Source: Candidatus Heimdallarchaeota archaeon AB_125 (GTDB taxonomy: Archaea > Asgardarchaeota > Heimdallarchaeia > Heimdallarchaeales > Heimdallarchaeaceae). From it: a stretch of 5,143 bases of DNA. The stretch is from assembly GCA_001940755.1 (NCBI GenBank), contig MEHH01000219.1, positions 1-5,143 on the forward strand, read 5' to 3'. Shown in pieces: positions 1 to 4,557 of this stretch. The position numbers and the translations under genes are program-made. The notes under the pieces were generated by a model. It was not told the DNA's origin. It made no database searches and worked only from the letters and a program-made list of their open reading frames with translations. The first letter of the stretch is position 1; each line of letters starts with the position of its first letter.

Positions 1-135
1 AAAGAGGTCCCTAAAGCTGAAGTTAAAGCGGTCCCTAAAGCTGAAGTCAAAGAGGTCCCTAAAGCTGAAGTCAAAGCGGTCCCTAAAGCTGAAGTTAAAG
101 AAAAGCCAAAGGAAGACCCTAAAGCTGAAGTGAAG
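1..135 (+). repeat. 24-bp tandem repeat coding for KAEVP-type octapeptides
   Basis: Units lie at 1-24, 25-48, 49-72 and 73-96, each AAAG[AG/CG]GTCCCT followed by AAAGCTGAAGT[T/C]. They differ at only two sites. Units 1 and 3 carry GAG (Glu) and units 2 and 4 carry GCG (Ala), so the true period is 48 bp. The two 48-bp halves differ only at third positions (24/72 and 48/96). A diverged 39-bp copy at 97-135 ends with the same PKAEV core. Near identity at the DNA level points to recent duplication by slippage or unequal exchange. The array may begin left of the window. Confidence 0.93.
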
Positions 136-153
136 AAAGAAGGAGCTGAGTAA
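1..153 (+). CDS. rrp41: C-terminal tail of a gene cut by the left edge, probably exosome subunit Rrp41
   Basis: Frame 1 is open from the first base to a TAA at 151-153, giving 50 residues. They are almost entirely Lys, Glu, Ala, Val and Pro: four copies of an eight-residue unit K-[E/A]-V-P-K-A-E-V, then a degenerate copy and the end KKEGAE. No folded domain is visible, so the identity rests on position only. In the conserved archaeal superoperon (Rrp4, Rrp41, Rrp42, L37Ae) the gene directly before rrp42 is rrp41, the catalytic RNase PH-like exosome subunit that forms a hexameric ring with Rrp42. The stop lies one base before the rrp42 ATG, which fits translational coupling. The tail would be a disordered, mixed-charge extension beyond the RNase PH fold; such an extension is not part of the core Rrp41 family. 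Alternatively this is the end of another protein inserted in the cluster. The reading frame is certain, the name is inferred. Confidence 0.6.
   Translation, partial: KEVPKAEVKAVPKAEVKEVPKAEVKAVPKAEVKEKPKEDPKAEVKKEGAE
140..145 (+). promoter_or_regulatory. Shine-Dalgarno site of rrp42
   Basis: AAGGAG lies nine bases before the ATG at 155, inside the last codons of the upstream gene. It matches the archaeal 16S rRNA anti-Shine-Dalgarno sequence and fixes the rrp42 start. Confidence 0.75.
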
Positions 154-154
154 A

Positions 155-970
155 ATGGGAGACAATTATGTAATAAGTGAAATAGAAAAAGATCATATTC
201 TGTTCCAATTGGAGCAAAACAAAAGGTCTGATAATAGAGAATTTAATCAACTTAGAGAGGTTAGTATTGAAACAAATTATGTTGGAAAAGCTGAAGGCTC
301 AGCAGTTGTTACACTTGGAGATACTAAATTAATTGTTGGAGTTAAAGCAATATTGGGAAAACCCTTTCCAGATACTCCAGACTCAGGTGTTATTACAACA
401 AGTGCAGAACTTTCTCCATTAGCTTCCCCTTTCTTTGAAAGTGGTCCTCCTTCAGTAGCAGCAATTGAACTTGCGAGAGTGACTGATAGAGCAATAAGAG
501 AATCTCACAGTCTTGATTTATCAAAATTATGCGTAATTCCTGAAAAATCTGTTTGGATACTGTTCATAGATTTTTACATCTTAAATGATGCTGGTAATCT
601 GTTTGATGCTGCTGCTCTTGGAGCAATAGCAGCTCTAGCGACTGCTGAAATACCAAAAGTAAAAATCGGGGAAGATGATGAAGTAGAAATCTTAGAAGAA
701 AAAGAACCTCTAATAATTAATCATTACCCAGTATCAGTAACATCGTATAAACTTGGTAAACACAAAATCTTTGATGCTAATTTTAAGGAAGAAAGAGTTA
801 GTGATGCAAGAATAACCTTCGGTTTTGATGAAGATGATCATATAGTGTCTGTACAAAAAGGAAAACTAGGTGTTTATACTCCCCTAGAGATAAAAGAAAT
901 ACTCAAAGAAAGTTTACTGGTATCGAAAACTTTAAGGAAAGAGCTGATGAAGGCCCTCTCGAAGAAATAA
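155..970 (+). CDS. rrp42: Exosome complex component Rrp42 (RNase PH-like, non-catalytic)
   Basis: This 271-residue protein matches the usual length of archaeal Rrp42 (about 260-275). RNase PH-family signatures appear in order: the N-terminal KRSDNRE around residues 23-29, GKAEGSAVVTLGDTKL at 44-59, ELSPLASPFFESGPPS at 85-100, DFYILNDAGNLFDAAALGA at 139-157, and DARITFGFDED with QKGKLG at 217-239. The ELSPLASPFFESGPPS block followed by a helix of IELARVTDRAIRES type is typical of Rrp42 rather than Rrp41. In the archaeal exosome three Rrp41-Rrp42 dimers form the ring that degrades RNA phosphorolytically 3' to 5' or adds tails. Catalytic residues reside in Rrp41, while Rrp42 helps bind RNA and supports the active site. 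It acts in the cytoplasm with the Rrp4/Csl4 cap. The ATG follows AAGGAG by nine bases and sits one base after the upstream stop; the eL43 gene follows 12 bases after its TAA. No truncation or odd residue was noticed. Confidence 0.96.
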   Translation: MGDNYVISEIEKDHILFQLEQNKRSDNREFNQLREVSIETNYVGKAEGSAVVTLGDTKLIVGVKAILGKPFPDTPDSGVITTSAELSPLASPFFESGPPSVAAIELARVTDRAIRESHSLDLSKLCVIPEKSVWILFIDFYILNDAGNLFDAAALGAIAALATAEIPKVKIGEDDEVEILEEKEPLIINHYPVSVTSYKLGKHKIFDANFKEERVSDARITFGFDEDDHIVSVQKGKLGVYTPLEIKEILKESLLVSKTLRKELMKALSKK

Positions 971-976
971 GAGGTG
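971..976 (+). promoter_or_regulatory. Shine-Dalgarno site of the eL43 gene
   Basis: GAGGTG directly follows the rrp42 stop codon and precedes the GTG at 983 by six bases. It is a six-base match to the archaeal anti-Shine-Dalgarno sequence and supports the non-ATG start. Confidence 0.75.
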
Positions 977-982
977 TAAGAA

Positions 983-1264
983 GTGCCAAAGACAAAAAAA
1001 GTTGGTTCAACAGGACGTTATGGTGCTAGGTACGGTAGTACTATCAGGAAACGAGTTAGAGAAATCGAAAACAAAAGCAAAGCTGTCTATAAGTGTCCTG
1101 TATGTCAAATGAAGACTATGAAAAGAGCTGGTCTTGGTATATGGGAGTGTTCTAAATGCGGAGAAAAACTCGCAGGTGGAGCTTGGGAACCTAACACTAG
1201 TGCTGGAAGAAGTATAACTCGAAGAGTTACTCGTATATCTGAAGGATTGAAAGAAGACTTCTAA
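983..1264 (+). CDS. rpl37ae: Large ribosomal subunit protein eL43 (L37Ae), GTG start
   Basis: This 93-residue basic protein is a complete eL43/L37Ae, a zinc-ribbon protein of the archaeal and eukaryotic large ribosomal subunit that is absent from bacteria. The N-terminus KTKKVGSTGRYGARYGSTIRKRVREIE is characteristic of the family. It is followed by a C4 zinc ribbon: Cys38 and Cys41 (CPVC), Cys56 and Cys59 (CSKC), with the conserved KRAGLGIWEC and AGGAW segments between and after them. All four zinc ligands are present and the length is normal. The start is GTG at 983, placed by the GAGGTG site six bases upstream; no nearer in-frame ATG would preserve the conserved N-terminus. The gene ends the rrp41-rrp42-eL43 operon: a T-rich tract follows 9 bases after the stop. 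An rpoP gene, commonly next in this cluster, is not here. Confidence 0.97.
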   Translation: MPKTKKVGSTGRYGARYGSTIRKRVREIENKSKAVYKCPVCQMKTMKRAGLGIWECSKCGEKLAGGAWEPNTSAGRSITRRVTRISEGLKEDF

Positions 1265-1273
1265 TCCTCTCAA

Positions 1274-1293
1274 TTTTTGTTTTATTTTGTTTT
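1274..1293 (+). terminator. T-rich intrinsic terminator after the exosome/eL43 operon
   Basis: A 20-base tract holds 17 T, interrupted by single G, A and G, starting 9 bases after the eL43 stop codon. I see no stem-loop before it. Archaeal RNA polymerase terminates at oligo-T tracts without needing a strong hairpin. A new TATA-like box follows at once, which agrees with a transcription-unit boundary. Confidence 0.6.
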
Positions 1294-1295
1294 AG

Positions 1296-1303
1296 TTTAA
1301 AAT
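1296..1303 (+). promoter_or_regulatory. TATA box of the Brix-pcc1 unit
   Basis: TTTAAAAT resembles the archaeal TATA box. Initiation about 26 bases downstream would fall near 1326, just before the ATG at 1328. The message would then have nearly no leader from that codon, or a 14-base leader if translation starts at 1340. A second AT-rich block at 1310-1317 is less well placed. No convincing BRE element was recognised. Confidence 0.5.
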
Positions 1304-1327
1304 ACTTACATTTTAAAACTCAGAAGA

Positions 1328-1918
1328 ATGGTGAACTTAATGAGTAAAATAGGTTTTACAACATCACGCTCTCCTACAAACAAAACAAGAACCTTTATTC
1401 ATGATATGGTTAGTATGGTTCCGAATTCTTCAAGAATTCCTAGAGGGTCTGCAAATGAAATCTTTTGTTTAACTTCTATGAAAAATCAAGGTTACGAAAC
1501 AGCAATTATAGTAAATTCAGTTAAAGGTAATCCGAATTTCGTGAGATTATTTTCTCTAACTGATGAAATTGAAGAATTATCATATGCAATCAAAATTCGA
1601 GGATTGACATTATCTAGGGATTATCTAGAAAAAAGAAGACAAAGAAAGCCTGCGGTTTCGATTTTGATTTCAACTCTAGAGAATCCAGTTGAAGAGGAAA
1701 TTCTTCGAAAATTCCTTGGGATAAGTAATGTATCTATTGAGAAATTTAAAGATAAAGAATATGTAACTGTTTATGCAGATTATTTGGATAAGGACGAAGG
1801 GATTATTTTTATTGAATTCTTGGATAAAAATAACAAACAAACTGGACCTAGAATTAAGTTGAGAATAATAAAAAGAAATGTTCAAAACAAGGATATTGAG
1901 AAATTGGATGGTGATTGA
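1328..1918 (+). CDS. Brix-domain ribosome biogenesis protein (archaeal Imp4-like)
   Basis: This 196-residue protein is close to one Brix domain. Seen in order: the N-terminal TTSRSPTNKTRTFIHDM at residues 11-27, VPNSSRIPRG at 31-40, a GNPNFVRLFSL segment at 67-77 and a C-terminal GPRIKLRI at 173-180. This pattern (TTSR.PS..TR.F..D, then PNS.RI.RG, with GPR near the end) is that of Imp4/Brix proteins. In eukaryotes these act in pre-rRNA processing and ribosome assembly; single-domain archaeal members are thought to do likewise, binding rRNA. The family is known in the archaeal exosome superoperon. The first ATG (1328) is used here. A second in-frame ATG at 1340 (192 residues) has GGTGA five bases upstream and may be the true start. 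The 3' end overlaps the pcc1 start by 11 bases. Confidence 0.88.
   Translation: MVNLMSKIGFTTSRSPTNKTRTFIHDMVSMVPNSSRIPRGSANEIFCLTSMKNQGYETAIIVNSVKGNPNFVRLFSLTDEIEELSYAIKIRGLTLSRDYLEKRRQRKPAVSILISTLENPVEEEILRKFLGISNVSIEKFKDKEYVTVYADYLDKDEGIIFIEFLDKNNKQTGPRIKLRIIKRNVQNKDIEKLDGD
1423..1439 (+). repeat. Perfect 8-bp inverted repeat inside the Brix gene
   Basis: GAATTCTT and AAGAATTC flank a single central C. It lies in codons for the conserved PNSSRIP motif, so protein constraint explains the position. A one-base loop cannot form a useful RNA hairpin. It may be a chance palindrome; a protein-binding site is conceivable but unsupported. Confidence 0.6.
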
Positions 1919-2192
1919 AATTCAAGAAAATAATATTTCTGATATAGATATTCATTTTGAAATCAAAGTATCAGATCTTGAAATTTGCAACCAACTATAC
2001 ACCAACTTACTCATGGAAACTGATTTTGATCCAAATGAGAGATCTACAGTTTTAGTTGACAAACATGACTCATCATTGATTTTAAAAATAAAGGCAAAAG
2101 ACGCTGTTTCAGCGAGAGCTACAGTTAATTCTTATCTCAAATGGATTGATTTATCTTTTCAGTTGATTAAATCTATCAAGAAAAATTCCTAA
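1908..2192 (+). CDS. pcc1: KEOPS complex subunit Pcc1
   Basis: This small protein of 94 residues matches Pcc1, the KEOPS subunit that dimerises and binds the Kae1 subunit. KEOPS makes N6-threonylcarbamoyladenosine (t6A) at position 37 of tRNAs that read ANN codons. Pcc1 traits visible: a first strand IDIHFEIKVSDLEICNQLYTNLLMET at about 13-38, a Pro-Asn-Glu-Arg turn at 42-45, strands STVLVDKHDSSLILKIKAKD at 46-65, then the helix SARATVNSYLKWIDLSFQLIKSI at 68-90. The ARATVNSYLKWI segment is the most diagnostic part. The start was set at ATG 1908, giving the usual family length and an 11-base overlap with the Brix gene. An upstream in-frame ATG at 1878 would add ten residues unlike the family. 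The overlap implies co-transcription and coupled translation with the Brix gene. The expected next gene, prefoldin beta, is replaced by a convergent gene 7 bases away. Confidence 0.87.
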   Translation: MVIEIQENNISDIDIHFEIKVSDLEICNQLYTNLLMETDFDPNERSTVLVDKHDSSLILKIKAKDAVSARATVNSYLKWIDLSFQLIKSIKKNS

Positions 2193-2199
2193 AGTAGCT

Positions 2200-3027
2200 T
2201 TATGTAATGTTTGCTTTTTTGAGTTTCTTCTGCACTAATGGTTTGACAAATAATTTTCTAGCAACTACTTTGAAATACAACTGTTTCTTGAAGACTTTTG
2301 CAACCTGTATATAGGAATCAATTGCACTCCATACGCTTGGATAAGCATCAATTTCATTTACAATTATCTTGCGGAAACCTCTTTTTTTAATCTCCCGAAG
2401 GATTTGCTTAGCTGGAAGAACACCAGCTCCAAAAGAGTAATGTGAATCCTCGTTTTCAGTGCAATCTGATAGATGGATTTCTTCTAATTCATCAAATGGC
2501 ATCTTATCCAATAAATCAAGATATTTTTCTGGACCATTTCGCAAGTATGAATGAGCTACATCGAATAACCATCCCTTAAGTTGATCTCCCAATTCTCTTT
2601 TGAACAGACTATAAGCTTCAATAAATTCTTCATCTGAAGTTAATTGAATATTTTCTACAACTAGGGGGATTTTAAGCTGTTTTAAGTTTTTTAATAAAGT
2701 TTCCAAGTTTCCATGTGTCTCAACTGGATGAAAAACTCCCAAAATGATATTGAGGTCATTTCTGTGATCATTTATCAACTTAATTATATCTTGAATCTCC
2801 TTTTCTTTTTCAGGATAAGCAAAATCGAATCCTTCTATTCCTTCAACAGGGAGATGGAAAGTAGTTTTCATACTTCCAACAGCTTCAATTATTTTATCTT
2901 TGTTCTCTAAATTTACGCCTTGAGGATTTATTTCACATGATTCTATTCCTAGTGATTTAGCTAAGCGAATAATGTGTTCACACCCAAGCCCCTTAAATGC
3001 TTGAACCGTCTGACCTATCAATATCAT
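2200..3027 (-). CDS. Xylose-isomerase-like TIM-barrel protein (sugar phosphate isomerase/epimerase or endonuclease IV superfamily)
   Basis: This 275-residue protein has the xylose-isomerase-like TIM-barrel pattern. Strand 1 is the N-terminus MILIGQTV, and strand 2 ends ESCEI. Candidate divalent-metal ligands follow the usual order: Glu125 in LVVENIQ, Asp156 and His159 in LFDVAHS, His185 in EIHLSD, and Glu225 in IIVNEID; His100 (GVFHP) and the GAG loop near 199-201 also fit. Members isomerise or epimerise sugars, dehydrate inositols, or cleave abasic DNA; the residues fix the fold and metal site, not the substrate. The last 30 residues are Lys-rich and extend past the barrel. The start was chosen at 3027 because the barrel begins there and a TATA box lies 22 bases before it. 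Upstream in-frame starts (to 3099) would overlap the divergent gene and add a non-family stretch. It converges on pcc1 and is divergent from the DDAH gene. Confidence 0.82.
   Translation of the reverse strand: MILIGQTVQAFKGLGCEHIIRLAKSLGIESCEINPQGVNLENKDKIIEAVGSMKTTFHLPVEGIEGFDFAYPEKEKEIQDIIKLINDHRNDLNIILGVFHPVETHGNLETLLKNLKQLKIPLVVENIQLTSDEEFIEAYSLFKRELGDQLKGWLFDVAHSYLRNGPEKYLDLLDKMPFDELEEIHLSDCTENEDSHYSFGAGVLPAKQILREIKKRGFRKIIVNEIDAYPSVWSAIDSYIQVAKVFKKQLYFKVVARKLFVKPLVQKKLKKANIT
2209..2229 (+). terminator. T-rich terminator of the Brix-pcc1 unit, inside the convergent gene
   Basis: A T-rich stretch with a run of six T (2215-2220) starts 17 bases after the pcc1 stop, within the 3' coding end of the minus-strand gene. 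A small symmetric element AAAGTAGCTTT (2191-2201) sits between the two genes and could form a weak hairpin on either strand. For the opposite strand, a T5 run read from 2186 back to 2182 lies inside the end of pcc1. Termination of the two units probably overlaps. Confidence 0.4.
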
Positions 3028-3049
3028 AAGAATCGATGCAAAATAGAAA

Positions 3050-3057
3050 TATTTAAA
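3050..3057. promoter_or_regulatory. Shared palindromic TATA box of two divergent genes
   Basis: TATTTAAA reads TTTAAATA on the minus strand, a near-consensus archaeal TATA box. On the minus strand it ends 22 bases before the ATG at 3027, so initiation about 26 bases from its centre falls on the start codon and predicts a leaderless message. On the plus strand the same eight bases lie 31 bases before the ATG at 3089, giving a leader of roughly 9-10 bases. A purine-rich AATAGAAA block on the plus-strand upstream side could act as BRE. No other good TATA candidate lies in the 61-base gap. Confidence 0.6.
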
Positions 3058-3088
3058 CTCATCCCCCAAATTCTTCATTGCAATCAAA

Positions 3089-3844
3089 ATGAATACCAAG
3101 AAAGCAATAGTTCGTGAGCCAGGTAAAAGTTACACCAACTGTGTTACTTCTCATCCATTGGGACATACAGTGGACTTCTCTATAGCAAAAGAACAACATA
3201 AAAGATATTGTAGCACACTTAGCGAATTAGGATTAGAACTAATTAAATTGGCACCAAAAGACCATCTACCAGATTCGTGTTTTGTGGAAGATAATGCTGT
3301 TGTGCATGGAACAAAAGCCCTAATTACTCGAATGGCCATTGAAAGTAGAAGAGGGGAGGATGAAGATGTTGAAGAATTATTGCAAGAACATTTTTCTGTA
3401 AAGAGAGCTACTGATCCTGCTACAATTGAAGGTGGAGATGTAGTACACCTTCCTGACAAATTGGTGTGTGGAATTACTCAAAGAACTAACCAACAAGGTG
3501 TGGAACAATTAAGATCATGGATGGACATTACTGTGTCATCAATTACCAATCTAGATATAGTTCATCTCAAAAGTTACATAAAATATCTTGGTAAAGAAAC
3601 TGTTATTACAACAGCTGATTACAAAAATCATCCATTATTAAAGAATCTAAAATTAGTGATAATTCCAAAGGAAGAATACTATTCAATAAACTGCTTACCT
3701 GTAGCTGATACAGTGATTATGTCTGATAAATACTCATTCGCAAAAAAAGCAGTATTAGATGCTGGTTTTGATGTAGTTTCATTGAATATGAGTGAATTTG
3801 AAAAATGCCAAGCATCTCTAACGTGCCTTTCTATCTTATTCTAG
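3089..3844 (+). CDS. Dimethylargininase (DDAH) family guanidino hydrolase
   Basis: This 251-residue protein has the whole DDAH pattern of the pentein (amidinotransferase) fold. The known family hydrolyses N-omega-methylated arginine to citrulline and methylamines through a covalent Cys intermediate. Visible here: VDFSIAKEQHKRY (28-40), PDSCFVEDNAVV (61-72) with Asp62, Glu67 and Asp68, ALITRMAIESRR (77-88) with Arg87, IEGGDVV (113-119), GITQRTNQQG (128-137) with Arg132, catalytic His159 in VHLKSYIKYLG, and catalytic Cys246 in SLTCLSILF at the very end. These line up with human DDAH1 Asp73, Glu78, Asp79, Arg98, Arg145, His173 and Cys274 by my recollection of that enzyme. All catalytic positions are intact, so it should be active. 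Whether the substrate is dimethylarginine, arginine or another guanidino compound cannot be read here. It is cytoplasmic, with no signal peptide, and transcribed divergently from the TIM-barrel gene. Confidence 0.9.
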   Translation: MNTKKAIVREPGKSYTNCVTSHPLGHTVDFSIAKEQHKRYCSTLSELGLELIKLAPKDHLPDSCFVEDNAVVHGTKALITRMAIESRRGEDEDVEELLQEHFSVKRATDPATIEGGDVVHLPDKLVCGITQRTNQQGVEQLRSWMDITVSSITNLDIVHLKSYIKYLGKETVITTADYKNHPLLKNLKLVIIPKEEYYSINCLPVADTVIMSDKYSFAKKAVLDAGFDVVSLNMSEFEKCQASLTCLSILF

Positions 3845-3878
3845 CTAAATGATTAAGTTTTCAAAATGAATACAAAGG

Positions 3879-3886
3879 TCTAAATA
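3879..3886 (+). promoter_or_regulatory. TATA box of the membrane protein gene
   Basis: TCTAAATA, with purine-rich CAAAGG just upstream as a possible BRE. Initiation about 26 bases from its centre falls near 3909, after the GTG at 3906 and before the ATG at 3915, which favours the ATG start. Confidence 0.45.
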
Positions 3887-3914
3887 TGAATGCATCCAAA
3901 TTAATGTGATTGAT

Positions 3915-4499
3915 ATGTTCCTCAGACGTATCTACAAATCCTTAATCGGCTTTGTAACTTGTACTATTGTAGTTGTCTTACTCATGTTGGTTCTCTGGCC
4001 TACAATAGGTATTGAAGCACTAGAACTTGCTAATACTGCACTAGTTGCAGATCATGGAGCTGGTGGCCATTTTTGGTTAATGCTTCTTTCACTTTTAGTT
4101 GTAAATATATTTATGAGAATAAACATTCCAATTCCTATTCCAGTTTTGCAAACTTATGGTCTTGATAATACATTAGGAAATGGAGGAGTCTATGTTTTGA
4201 TTCTTGTTATTTGGTTAGTTGGTTCTTTTGCTGGTGGTTTAGTTTCAAGAGGAGGATTAAGAGCGGGTGCTTGGTCAGCAATGTTATCTTTCTTGTTTCT
4301 AGATTTCATTTTTGCAATAATGACTTCCGCTTTCTTTGGTTCAGGTGGACGATTCTTTGGAACTTTCTTTGCAACTTTAGTTCTAGGGTCATTTATTTTT
4401 GTTCCATTAATAGGGCTTGCAGGTGGAGTAGCTGGTGGTATCTTAGGGAAAATGCTCTTTACAAAATCTAAAGGTAAAAAGGAAGATTCAGAAGAGTAA
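3915..4499 (+). CDS. Small multi-pass membrane protein, function unknown
   Basis: I do not recognise a family. The 194-residue product is an integral membrane protein: a short basic N-terminus (MFLRRIYK), then hydrophobic segments at about 11-29, 53-67, 91-111 and 119-141. A long stretch at about 147-182 may be one or two further passes, making five or six in all. The final stretch carries a glycine-zipper-like GLAGGVAGGILG at 167-178, and the protein ends in a charged KSKGKKEDSEE tail. Glycine-rich turns (SFAGGLVSRGGLRAG, FGSGGRF) lie between segments. There are no obvious catalytic or transport motifs and no cleavable signal peptide. The ATG at 3915 has GTGAT four bases before it and lies just after the predicted transcription start; a GTG at 3906 would add three residues (MID). 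It stands alone between the DDAH gene and rfcL, each with its own upstream TATA-like box, so context gives no role. Confidence 0.75.
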   Translation: MFLRRIYKSLIGFVTCTIVVVLLMLVLWPTIGIEALELANTALVADHGAGGHFWLMLLSLLVVNIFMRINIPIPIPVLQTYGLDNTLGNGGVYVLILVIWLVGSFAGGLVSRGGLRAGAWSAMLSFLFLDFIFAIMTSAFFGSGGRFFGTFFATLVLGSFIFVPLIGLAGGVAGGILGKMLFTKSKGKKEDSEE

Positions 4500-4530
4500 A
4501 AAAACTTCTTTCTCCATATACCCACATATT

Positions 4531-4538
4531 TTTTATAT
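4531..4538 (+). promoter_or_regulatory. TATA-like box of rfcL
   Basis: TTTTATAT within a long AT-rich block (about 4525-4540) ends 19 bases before the ATG at 4558. Initiation about 26 bases from its centre would fall at or just after that ATG. If it falls after 4558, the ATG at 4567 (M4) becomes the likely start. A box shifted a few bases left (4525-4532) would give a near-leaderless message from 4558. Confidence 0.42.
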
Positions 4539-4557
4539 TGAAACATTTAAGTTCTAA

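Noticed and set aside
1..135. CRISPR array
   Set aside because: The repeats are directly adjacent 24-bp coding units with no spacers and keep an open frame to a stop coupled to rrp42.
1007..1273. Minus-strand open frame of 88 codons opposite the eL43 gene
   Set aside because: Ser/Thr/Phe-rich shadow of a clearly identified ribosomal protein gene; no motifs, promoter or ribosome binding site.
1262..1327. Hidden rpoP gene or small RNA between eL43 and Brix
   Set aside because: The gap is only 63 bases, T-rich, with no CxxC codons and no stem-loop of note; it is explained by a terminator and promoter.
1676..1885. Minus-strand open frame of 69 codons opposite the Brix gene
   Set aside because: Antisense shadow of AT-rich coding DNA; Ile/Phe/Asn-rich with no family features.
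2713..2910. Plus-strand open frame of 65 codons inside the TIM-barrel gene
   Set aside because: Antisense to coding sequence with conserved metal ligands; composition is random-like.
3151..3459. Minus-strand open frame of 102 codons opposite the DDAH gene
   Set aside because: Shadow of the conserved DDAH core; Ser/Cys-rich and without family motifs.
3845..3914. Riboswitch or structured RNA before the membrane protein gene
   Set aside because: Short and AT-rich, with no visible stems; the predicted transcription start near 3909 leaves almost no leader.
4190..4546. Minus-strand open frame of 118 codons opposite the membrane protein, and a plus-strand frame at 4211-4471
   Set aside because: The Pro/Lys-rich and Trp/Phe/Ser-rich translations are shadow artefacts of the hydrophobic coding frame, which has the better start and promoter.
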